Shown: positions 7,347 to 11,906 of the stretch, piece by piece | Position numbering within the stretch: position 1 is the first letter of the stretch | Layout of the letters: the number at the start of each line of letters is the position of its first letter | Assembly (NCBI GenBank): GCA_020053185.1 | Contig: JAGVNP010000301.1 | Location: 1-11,906 of the forward strand | Reading direction: 5' to 3' | DNA from: Deltaproteobacteria bacterium | Lineage (GTDB): Bacteria; Desulfobacterota; Desulfomonilia; UBA1062 | Length of the DNA stretch: 11,906 nt | Position numbers and translations under genes: made by a program | The notes under the pieces: model-generated | What the model saw: the letters and a program-made list of their open reading frames with translations, nothing else | The model's database searches: none | What the model was told of the DNA's origin: nothing

Positions 7347-8552
7347 TTATCTTATCGAATAGCCTGTTTCACCATGGAGACTCACATCGAGACCTTGCAC
7401 TTCTTCTTCCTCGCTTACCCGCAAGCCCACGGTCTTTTTGATCAGAATGAGTATTATTGAGGTCGCCACGAACGAGAAGGCAATGACACTCAGCGCACCG
7501 ATTCCTTGCACAAAAAATTGCCGTGGATTACCGAATAAAAGACCTGTTGCACCAACAGATGCGAATAGACCTGTGGCAAGTGCTCCCCAGAGTCCGCCAA
7601 TGCCGTGCACTGCAACAACATCGAGAGAATCATCATAGCCAAGATGTTCTTTTAGCAGGATTGCAAGATAACATATGATGCCCGCAATGCCGCCTATAGC
7701 AATGGCCGCAAGTGGCTCAACAAATCCTGCCGCAGGGGTTATGGCAACAAGGCCTGCAACTGCACCTGAGGCTGCGCCCAAAGTAGTTGGTTTTCCACGG
7801 ATAATTTTTTCGATGAGTATCCATGAGAGTGCAGCTGTTCCGGTTGCGATCTGTGTAGTGAAGAATGCCAGGGTTGCTGTTCCATTTGAGGCCAAAGCGC
7901 TTCCTGCATTGAAGCCAAACCATCCGAACCAGAGAATGCCTGCGCCGAGCACGGTCATGGTAAGGTTATGGGGATAGATAGGCTCTTTCTTGTATCCTTG
8001 TCGTTTTCCTATGATAAGGGCTGCTACCAAGGCTGCGGTTCCGGCGTTTATGTGGATAACTGTTCCTCCGGCAAAATCCAGTGCCCCGAGTTTTCCAAGC
8101 CAGCCGCCACCCCATACCCAGTGGCATACAGGCAAGTAAACAAAGGTGCTCCACAAAATAGTGAAAATAAGAAATGCAGAAAACTTCATGCGTTCGGCAA
8201 AAGCACCTGTGATGAGAGCGGGTGTGATGATCGCAAACATTAACTGAAACGCACAAAAGAGTAGATGAGGAATATTCTGAGAATAAGGTCCAGGATCAAC
8301 GCCTACTCCTATCAGTCCTAACCATTCCAGAGAACCGATAATTCCTCCTGCATCGGTTCCGAATGCAAGGCTGTATCCATACAAGACCCAGATGAGAGAG
8401 ACCACGCCCAGGCAGATAAAACTCTGCATCATGGTACCCAGTACGTTCTTTGAGCGGACAAGTCCCCCATAGAACAGTGCGAGTCCCGGGGTCATGAGCA
8501 TGACCAGAGCTGTTGCAACAAGCATCCATGCAGTGTCGCCTGAGTTAATCAT
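7347..8552 (-). CDS. amtB: Ammonium transporter 1 (Amt/AmtB family)
   Basis: A trimeric inner-membrane ammonium channel, 401 aa, predicted to have eleven transmembrane helices and no obvious cleaved signal peptide (the protein starts almost directly in helix 1, with TPGLALFYGGLVRSKN at 21-36). The pore residues are present: Phe106 and Phe214 of the gate, Asp159 at the recruitment site, and the twin histidines His167 (GGTVIHINAG) and His316 (VAVHGIGG). The cytoplasmic tail GLRVSEEEEVQGLD (about 376-389) is the part that PII proteins contact in AmtB-GlnK complexes. An AAGGAGG site lies 8 bases before the ATG. A sigma-54-type promoter (8590-8605) lies just upstream, so induction under nitrogen limitation is expected. 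It is co-transcribed with glnK1 and probably glnD. Confidence 0.95.
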   Translation of the reverse strand: MINSGDTAWMLVATALVMLMTPGLALFYGGLVRSKNVLGTMMQSFICLGVVSLIWVLYGYSLAFGTDAGGIIGSLEWLGLIGVGVDPGPYSQNIPHLLFCAFQLMFAIITPALITGAFAERMKFSAFLIFTILWSTFVYLPVCHWVWGGGWLGKLGALDFAGGTVIHINAGTAALVAALIIGKRQGYKKEPIYPHNLTMTVLGAGILWFGWFGFNAGSALASNGTATLAFFTTQIATGTAALSWILIEKIIRGKPTTLGAASGAVAGLVAITPAAGFVEPLAAIAIGGIAGIICYLAILLKEHLGYDDSLDVVAVHGIGGLWGALATGLFASVGATGLLFGNPRQFFVQGIGALSVIAFSFVATSIILILIKKTVGLRVSEEEEVQGLDVSLHGETGYSIR

Positions 8553-8589
8553 AAAATTTTCCTCCTTTATTTTTCTCTATTCATTTATC

Positions 8590-8605
8590 AGCAACGAGCA
8601 TGCCA
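8590..8605 (-). promoter_or_regulatory. Sigma-54 promoter of amtB1
   Basis: Read on the minus strand, TGGCATG-CTCG-TTGCT matches the sigma-54 consensus TGGCACG-N4-TTGCW at all but one base, with exact GG-N10-GC spacing. Transcription would start near 8579, giving a 26-27-base leader that contains only the ribosome site. NtrC-type activation under nitrogen limitation is expected from the gene it drives. Confidence 0.8.
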
Positions 8606-8677
8606 AATCTTAACAACTTAAAATAACTTAATTTATCTGCAATGCATTAAAAATGAGGAGTTGCAATTTTGTGTCCT

Positions 8678-8697
8678 TTTGAGGGAAATCACTCAAA
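8678..8697. promoter_or_regulatory. Dyad upstream of the amtB1 sigma-54 promoter
   Basis: TTTGAG-N8-CTCAAA is a perfect 6+6 inverted repeat centred about 108 bases upstream of the predicted amtB1 start. That is the usual distance for an enhancer-binding-protein site at a sigma-54 promoter. It does not match the enteric NtrC consensus, so the regulator is unknown. It also lies just beyond the stop of the amidotransferase-like gene. Confidence 0.4.
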
Positions 8698-8722
8698 TTG
8701 TTCTTTTACAAAGATAGACCAC

Positions 8723-9457
8723 TCAGTTGTTTCTGAAGCGTTTTTCTACCGCTTGGATATAATTCTCAAATAGTATCTTGAAGTGTTTAGCAATGGCAGA
8801 TGCGTTTTCCTTTGCATCATGGAGCAAGGCCCTTGTATCAACTGAGCCCTGAATGAGCCGCTCATTATCTGCTTGTATCCATTTTTTTATCTGAGCAAGG
8901 GTTGCAGCATAATTGTCGAATTGAAGCCCTATTATGTGAGGTCGTTGAACAATAGATATTGCTTCGACAGAGCATTGCTCGGATGTTACGAGCACCTCGA
9001 TTTCTTTTGGCAGTGGAGGAAGAATGGCCTGCTCATGCCATTTGAAAAGGGGAAAAGGAGACGGTATACCTTGAAAAACAGGATGATGATAACCGCTTTT
9101 TGTGAGATGCCCTGGAATAAAACCTACACTTTTGCTGGAATTAGGGCCTACTGTTGCACCAAACGCATCAGCGAGAAGCTGATGTCCCAGGCAAAAACCC
9201 AGATAAGGCATGTCTGCATCAAGTGCCCTTTGAATAAGGATTTTTTCATATTGTAAAAAAGGGTATGTATCTTCCTGATCAATGTTGGGAGTGCCACCCA
9301 GCACAATGAGCCCGTCATACTTGGAAATATCCGGTGTAGCTTTGTGCCATATTTCCACGGTGTGAAGCTCAATGTCATGTTTACTTGAGCATTTTCTGAG
9401 AAGCAAACTCACATTTTCATGAGGACTATGTTGAAACACGAGAAATTTTTTTGTCAT
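8723..9457 (-). CDS. Class I glutamine amidotransferase-like protein, degenerate triad
   Basis: A 244-aa cytoplasmic protein of the GMP-synthase-like class I amidotransferase fold. The oxyanion strand GLIVLGGTPN (49-58) and the nucleophile elbow GFCLGHQLLA with Cys89 are intact, as is the KWHEQAILPPLP segment near 139-150. Where the family has Gln-Phe-His-Pro-Glu, this protein reads QFDNYA: the catalytic His is Asp181 and the Glu position is Tyr183. The usual Cys-His-Glu triad is therefore incomplete and glutaminase activity is doubtful. A C-terminal extension (about 195-244) is charged and probably helical. The ATG at 9457 has a GGAGAT ribosome site, and the stop codon of a 33-codon ORF overlaps it as ATGA. 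It lies between two amtB-glnK pairs, so a nitrogen-related role is plausible, but the substrate is unknown. Confidence 0.8.
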   Translation of the reverse strand: MTKKFLVFQHSPHENVSLLLRKCSSKHDIELHTVEIWHKATPDISKYDGLIVLGGTPNIDQEDTYPFLQYEKILIQRALDADMPYLGFCLGHQLLADAFGATVGPNSSKSVGFIPGHLTKSGYHHPVFQGIPSPFPLFKWHEQAILPPLPKEIEVLVTSEQCSVEAISIVQRPHIIGLQFDNYAATLAQIKKWIQADNERLIQGSVDTRALLHDAKENASAIAKHFKILFENYIQAVEKRFRNN

Positions 9458-9555
9458 GATAATATCTCCGGCCTGAGCGGTATGTACACATACAAGAGAT
9501 CATGCGAAAAACAGAATAGCCATGGACATAAAAAAAACTTTTTGCTCGTGTTCAT
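9454..9555 (-). CDS. Possible 33-codon coupled small ORF
   Basis: ATG at 9555 follows an AGGAGG ribosome site by four bases, the strongest such site in this stretch. The frame runs 33 codons to a TGA at 9454-9456. Its start overlaps the stop of the upstream ORF as ATGA, and its stop overlaps the start of the amidotransferase-like gene as ATGA. The peptide begins MNTSKKFFLCPWLF, is rich in aromatic and hydrophobic residues in its first half, and is not recognised. It could be a leader peptide coupling translation into the downstream gene, a small membrane peptide, or a chance frame. The double overlap and the good ribosome site are the only evidence. Confidence 0.45.
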   Translation of the reverse strand: MNTSKKFFLCPWLFCFSHDLLYVYIPLRPEILS

Positions 9556-9797
9556 AAGTCCTCCTCATTCTTTGTATTTGCAAAGACTTCTACAATGATC
9601 GTGCCAAGAAAGGTTTCTTTCTGAAAATTTTTGCTAATCCATTGAAATCGTATGTAAAAGCCCCCATGCCAAGATTCTAATGTTAGTGTGGTAACCACAT
9701 TTAAACGATGCATTTTCGTCTCAAAGAATGCGATTTGGTCAAAATTGTATTCCGTGTAACGAACATTGCCTGTGCTTATATCTAAAAATATTCGCAA
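9552..9797 (-). CDS. Unrecognised ORF of about 81 codons, start uncertain
   Basis: An open frame of up to 81 codons when counted from a TTG at 9797. Its composition looks protein-like, with a strand-rich segment GFYIRFQWISKNF and a C-terminal FLGTIIVEVFAN followed by an acidic end. I do not recognise it. The TTG has no ribosome site and directly abuts the -10 box of a minus-strand promoter, so from that promoter only an internal start, such as the ATG at 9713 (53 codons), could be used. The frame stays open further upstream, into sequence antisense to amtB2, without a good start, so it may be the tail of a gene that lost its 5' end. Its stop overlaps the next small ORF as ATGA. If it is not translated, this interval is a leader of about 235 bases. 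Confidence 0.35.
   Translation of the reverse strand: MRIFLDISTGNVRYTEYNFDQIAFFETKMHRLNVVTTLTLESWHGGFYIRFQWISKNFQKETFLGTIIVEVFANTKNEEDL
9687..9699. promoter_or_regulatory. Dyad upstream of the amtB2 sigma-54 promoter
   Basis: TGTGGT-A-ACCACA is a perfect 6+1+6 inverted repeat centred about 151 bases upstream of the predicted amtB2 start, within the range used by sigma-54 activators. A weaker pair, GCATT-N12-AATGC (9710-9731), lies nearer. Both fall inside the unrecognised minus-strand ORF. The binding protein is unknown. Confidence 0.35.
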
Positions 9798-9826
9798 GTT
9801 ATAATAATCATATCGCCTGGTATCAA
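9798..9826 (-). promoter_or_regulatory. Sigma-70-type promoter facing the amidotransferase cluster
   Basis: On the minus strand TTGATA (9826-9821), a 17-base spacer and TATAAC (9803-9798) give five of six matches in each box at ideal spacing. Transcription would start near 9791 and run into the small ORFs and the amidotransferase-like gene. The -35 box lies inside the sigma-54 promoter of amtB2 on the other strand. Confidence 0.6.
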
Positions 9827-9833
9827 ATTTGCT
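9818..9833 (+). promoter_or_regulatory. Sigma-54 promoter of amtB2
   Basis: TGGTATC-AAAT-TTGCT fits TGGCACG-N4-TTGCW with exact GG-N10-GC spacing and a full -12 element; the -24 element keeps TGG and A. The predicted start near 9844 leaves a 30-base leader carrying the ribosome site. Its presence before a second amtB, like that of amtB1, supports it. Confidence 0.65.
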
Positions 9834-9873
9834 CTTTAGGTTACTAAAAAATATTTTCGGGGAAGGGAGTTTT

Positions 9874-11100
9874 ATGCAAATAAACGGAGCAGATACAGCG
9901 TTTGTCCTTATCTCGGCAGCATTTGTTTTGCTGATGACTCCGGGCTTGGCGATTTTCTATGCAGGCATGGTGAGGAGTAAGAATGCGCTCGGAACCATTA
10001 TGCAGAGTTTTATCCTTATCTCGCTTATCAGTATCGAGTGGGTCTATATTGGGTATTCTATGGCCTTTGGTCCTGATGTAGGAGGCCTTATCGGAAATCT
10101 TTCCTGGATTGGGCTTAGGGGAGTTGGGCTTGAACCAAGTGCGAACTATGCAACCACGATTCCTCACATTGTCTTTATGATATTCCAATGTATGTTTGCG
10201 GTTATTACCCCGGCATTGATCACAGGCGCATTTGCCGAGCGCATGCGTTTTGGTCCGTTTCTAGTATTCAGCCTTATATGGACTGTTTTGGTTTATAACC
10301 CCGTCTGTCATTGGGTCTGGGGTGCAGGAGGATGGCTCAACAAAATGGGAGTTCTTGATTTTGCCGGCGGCCTGGTTGTCCATCTTTCATGCGGTACAGC
10401 CGCGTTGGCTGCTGCCCTTGTGCTTGGCCCTCGAAAGGGATATGGCAAGGAAAACATTATTCCTCATAGCCTCCCCATGACATTGATGGGCACTGGTCTT
10501 TTGTGGTTCGGGTGGTTTGGATTTAATGGTGGCAGTGCCCTAGCTGCAAATGGCATAGCGGGCAGTGCATTTGTTGCAACACATCTTGGAGGCATGGCAG
10601 GAATGGCTATGTGGATTACGATAGAATGGGTACACCGCGGCAAGCCCACTACATTAGGCGCTGCATCAGGTGCTATTGCAGGTCTTGCAACCATTACGCC
10701 TGCTGCAGGTTTTGTGAATCCCAATTATGCGATCATTATCGGATTGCTCGGCGGACTTGTCTGCTATGGGGCTGTTGCTGCAAAGAGTAAGTTCGGGTAT
10801 GATGATAGCCTGGATGTGGTGGGCATTCACGGCGTAGGAGGAACACTTGGTACGTTGTGCGTGGGTATTTTTGCTTCCACACTTATCAATGTGTGTGGTG
10901 CAGATGGAGTGCTTAGGGGAAGCTTTAGTCTTTTGAAATCGCAGATCCTTGGAGTGGCTGTTGTGGGACTCTACAGTTTTGGGATGAGTTTTATTTTGCT
11001 CAAACTCATTGATAGATTTGTCGGTCTTCGGGTTACAGAAGACACTGAAATTCAGGGTCTTGATCTGGGACTGCACTCTGAAACAGCATATAGTGAATAG
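9874..11100 (+). CDS. amtB: Ammonium transporter 2 (Amt/AmtB family)
   Basis: A second ammonium channel, 408 aa, with the same eleven-helix plan as amtB1 and no cleaved signal evident. The pore residues are intact: Phe108 and Phe217 of the gate, Asp162, His170 in GGLVVHLSCG and His319 in GIHGVGG. The PII-contacting tail GLRVTEDTEIQGLD is nearly the same as in the first transporter. The chosen ATG at 9874 follows GGGGAAGGGAG; an in-frame TTG at 9829 lies inside the promoter and is rejected. The protein differs from amtB1 most in the periplasmic loops and in a longer loop before the last helix (about 336-355). It is followed after 14 bases by its own glnK and preceded by a sigma-54-type promoter. 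It might differ from amtB1 in affinity or in PII pairing, but nothing in the sequence decides that. Confidence 0.95.
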   Translation: MQINGADTAFVLISAAFVLLMTPGLAIFYAGMVRSKNALGTIMQSFILISLISIEWVYIGYSMAFGPDVGGLIGNLSWIGLRGVGLEPSANYATTIPHIVFMIFQCMFAVITPALITGAFAERMRFGPFLVFSLIWTVLVYNPVCHWVWGAGGWLNKMGVLDFAGGLVVHLSCGTAALAAALVLGPRKGYGKENIIPHSLPMTLMGTGLLWFGWFGFNGGSALAANGIAGSAFVATHLGGMAGMAMWITIEWVHRGKPTTLGAASGAIAGLATITPAAGFVNPNYAIIIGLLGGLVCYGAVAAKSKFGYDDSLDVVGIHGVGGTLGTLCVGIFASTLINVCGADGVLRGSFSLLKSQILGVAVVGLYSFGMSFILLKLIDRFVGLRVTEDTEIQGLDLGLHSETAYSE

Positions 11101-11114
11101 TGGGGGGAGGATTT

Positions 11115-11453
11115 ATGAAAAAGATAGAAGCTATTATAAAACCGTTCAAGTTGGATGAGGTCAAAGAGGCATTACGGGATATCGGCATAAAAGGAATGAC
11201 CATTACTGAGGTAAAAGGATATGGCCGCCAGAAGGGGCATAAAGAAGTTTACAGGGGTGCAGAATACACTGTCGATTTTGTCAGTAAGATAAAGGTTGAG
11301 ATTATTGTAGATCAATCCATGGTAGATCAGGTGATAGAAAAAATCATACATGCGGCACGAACAGGCAAGATCGGTGATGGAAAGATCTTTGTGCTGCCTG
11401 TGGAAGACGTTATTCGCGTAAGAACCGGTGAAAAAGGCATTGATGCGATTTAA
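11115..11453 (+). CDS. glnK: Nitrogen regulatory PII protein 2 (GlnK type)
   Basis: A 112-aa PII protein paired with amtB2. It has Tyr51 in YRGAEYTVDF as the uridylylation site, Gln39 in GRQKGHKE, and the signature TGKIGDGKIFV. The ATG at 11115 has a GGGGGGAGG site six bases upstream; an in-frame GTG overlapping the amtB2 stop is rejected because it would precede that site. By hand count, 30 of 112 positions differ from the first PII, many of them in the T-loop (52, 56-58) and in the helix at about 65-87, while both termini are almost unchanged. This suggests an old duplication of the whole amtB-glnK unit with divergence at partner-contact surfaces. No clear terminator with a T run follows. 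Confidence 0.95.
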   Translation: MKKIEAIIKPFKLDEVKEALRDIGIKGMTITEVKGYGRQKGHKEVYRGAEYTVDFVSKIKVEIIVDQSMVDQVIEKIIHAARTGKIGDGKIFVLPVEDVIRVRTGEKGIDAI

Positions 11454-11677
11454 GTTTTCGAGCAGGGACGAAAGCCCCTGCCACACAATCCTCAACCTAT
11501 ACTGTGAACATTCCCGATGTTTTGATCTAGCGCCCAGAGATGGACCAGTATTTTTTTGCAATCCATAAAATGATTGCCGAAGCATTGCCGACAGCATCGA
11601 TCACGCCAACTAATGAATAAGTTCATTAGTGGCGATAATACCAATAGATAAAGTGACCGTGAAGAAAAAAGAAAGAT
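11454..11677. other. Intergenic region with two hairpins and a possible 26-codon ORF
   Basis: Just after glnK2, GCAGGG (11462-11467) pairs with CCCTGC (11476-11481) without a T run, possibly a transcript-end hairpin. A 26-codon frame (ATG 11540 to TAA 11618-11620) begins MDQYFFAIHKM; it has only a weak ribosome site and is not recognised. Inside it ATTGCCGA occurs twice, 11 bases apart. The strong dyad at 11604-11634 is listed separately. No other gene is seen. Confidence 0.4.
11604..11634. promoter_or_regulatory. Long dyad upstream of the third sigma-54 promoter
   Basis: CGCC-A-ACTAATGAA pairs with TTCATTAGT-GGCG around a TAAG loop, giving thirteen base pairs with one bulged A. It is centred about 84 bases before the predicted start of the last gene, a typical activator-site distance. 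As RNA it would be a stable hairpin, but no T run follows. Either an operator or a transcript-end structure for amtB2-glnK2 fits. Confidence 0.45.
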
Positions 11678-11693
11678 TGGCCTGTCTTTTGCT
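11678..11693 (+). promoter_or_regulatory. Sigma-54-type promoter of the last gene
   Basis: TGGCCTG-TCTT-TTGCT matches TGGCACG-N4-TTGCW except at two positions of the -24 element, with exact GG-N10-GC spacing. The predicted start near 11704 leaves a 13-base leader that still contains the ribosome site GGGGGAGAGG. It is the third such promoter in the window. Confidence 0.6.
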
Positions 11694-11716
11694 TATAAGT
11701 TTATAGGGGGAGAGGT

Positions 11717-11906
11717 ATGAAATTTCTTTCACGGGTAAGCACTGGGCTTAAAGGTCTTGATGAGATTATTGACGGTTTGAGGATCGGCGATAATGTTGTA
11801 TGGCAGGTCGATCATATCAAGGACTATAAAAAGCTCGCTACATGGTATGTTGACAAGGCGCTTGAGGAACACAGGAGGGTTGTGTACATGCGTTTTGCCC
11901 ATCACG
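11717..11906 (+). CDS. N-terminus of a KaiC-like domain protein, possibly PEP/pyruvate-binding
   Basis: Only the first 63 codons are in the window. The start STGLKGLDEIIDGLRIGDNV is the typical opening of a RecA/KaiC-type ATPase domain. At the place where KaiC-like proteins have the Walker A loop (GxxGxGKT), this one reads QVDHIKDYKKLA, so the nucleotide loop is missing and the domain is probably non-catalytic. The next strand, RRVVYMRFAHH, follows at the expected distance. From memory, proteins of this shape in Desulfobacterota continue into a PEP-synthase-like pyruvate-binding domain; that part is not visible, so this is a guess. The ATG at 11717 is preceded by GGGGGAGAGG. A sigma-54-type promoter lies directly upstream, suggesting control by an enhancer-binding protein. 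Confidence 0.6.
   Translation, partial: MKFLSRVSTGLKGLDEIIDGLRIGDNVVWQVDHIKDYKKLATWYVDKALEEHRRVVYMRFAHH

Noticed and set aside
9844..10188. 114-codon minus-strand frame over the amtB2 start
   Set aside because: It is antisense to conserved amtB2 helices and rich in Arg, Lys and His as expected for a complement of hydrophobic codons.
11461..11481. Resemblance of GGGACGAAAGCCC to part of a cyclic-di-GMP riboswitch
   Set aside because: Only one short hairpin matches; the second stem and the conserved core are missing, and it lies downstream of a gene end.
11172..11597. 141-codon minus-strand frame
   Set aside because: It is antisense to glnK2 and continues into intergenic sequence, with no start signal or recognisable motif.
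1..11906. CRISPR arrays, insertion sequences, phage or toxin-antitoxin genes
   Set aside because: No spaced direct-repeat array, transposase, integrase or terminal inverted repeat with target duplication was seen.

Overview
The window looks like a chromosomal segment of an anaerobic bacterium of moderate to low GC. The most likely home is a Desulfobacterota-type (formerly Deltaproteobacteria) organism. The clues are a two-subunit, oxygen-sensitive class I fumarase, sigma-54-type promoters on nitrogen genes, an Asx-type class II synthetase paralog with no anticodon-binding domain, and a KaiC-like N-terminus of a kind I associate from memory with PEP/pyruvate-binding proteins of that group. This placement is inference; there is no rRNA in the window.

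Left part (1-4467). The C-terminus of an unrecognised protein (+) ends at a long bidirectional terminator hairpin. Facing it on the minus strand is a three-gene operon: fumarase alpha, fumarase beta (10-nt overlap) and a short-chain dehydrogenase. Upstream of the fumarase genes lie an inverted array of 9-nt units and a complete tRNA-Pro(GGG) with encoded CCA. Then comes a 407-aa class II aminoacyl-tRNA-synthetase-like protein (+), probably an archaeal-type asparagine synthetase A homologue. It ends in a GGCACA-rich hairpin region shared with the convergent glnD.

Right part (4468-11906) is a nitrogen-sensing locus. On the minus strand run amtB1, glnK1 and glnD, that is, an ammonium transporter, its PII protein, and the enzyme that uridylylates and deuridylylates PII. 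A perfect 15-bp hairpin separates glnK1 from glnD. Upstream, on the same strand, are a class I glutamine amidotransferase-like protein that has lost the usual His-x-Glu of its catalytic triad, a 33-codon ORF joined to its neighbours by ATGA overlaps at both ends, and an unrecognised ORF of about 81 codons. Divergent from these is a second amtB-glnK pair on the plus strand. The window closes with the first 63 codons of a KaiC-like domain lacking a Walker A motif.

Three sigma-54 (-24/-12) promoter candidates with exact GG-N10-GC spacing precede amtB1, amtB2 and the last gene. Each has a different perfect dyad 80-150 bp upstream. The amtB2 promoter overlaps, on the opposite strand, a good sigma-70-like promoter (TTGATA-17-TATAAC) that would drive the amidotransferase cluster. 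This suggests a nitrogen-controlled switch between divergent transcripts, and it is the most interesting regulatory feature here. In the working model, the Amt proteins import ammonium, each GlnK docks on and gates its Amt, GlnD sets PII modification according to glutamine, and the degenerate amidotransferase protein has an unknown, possibly non-catalytic, role.
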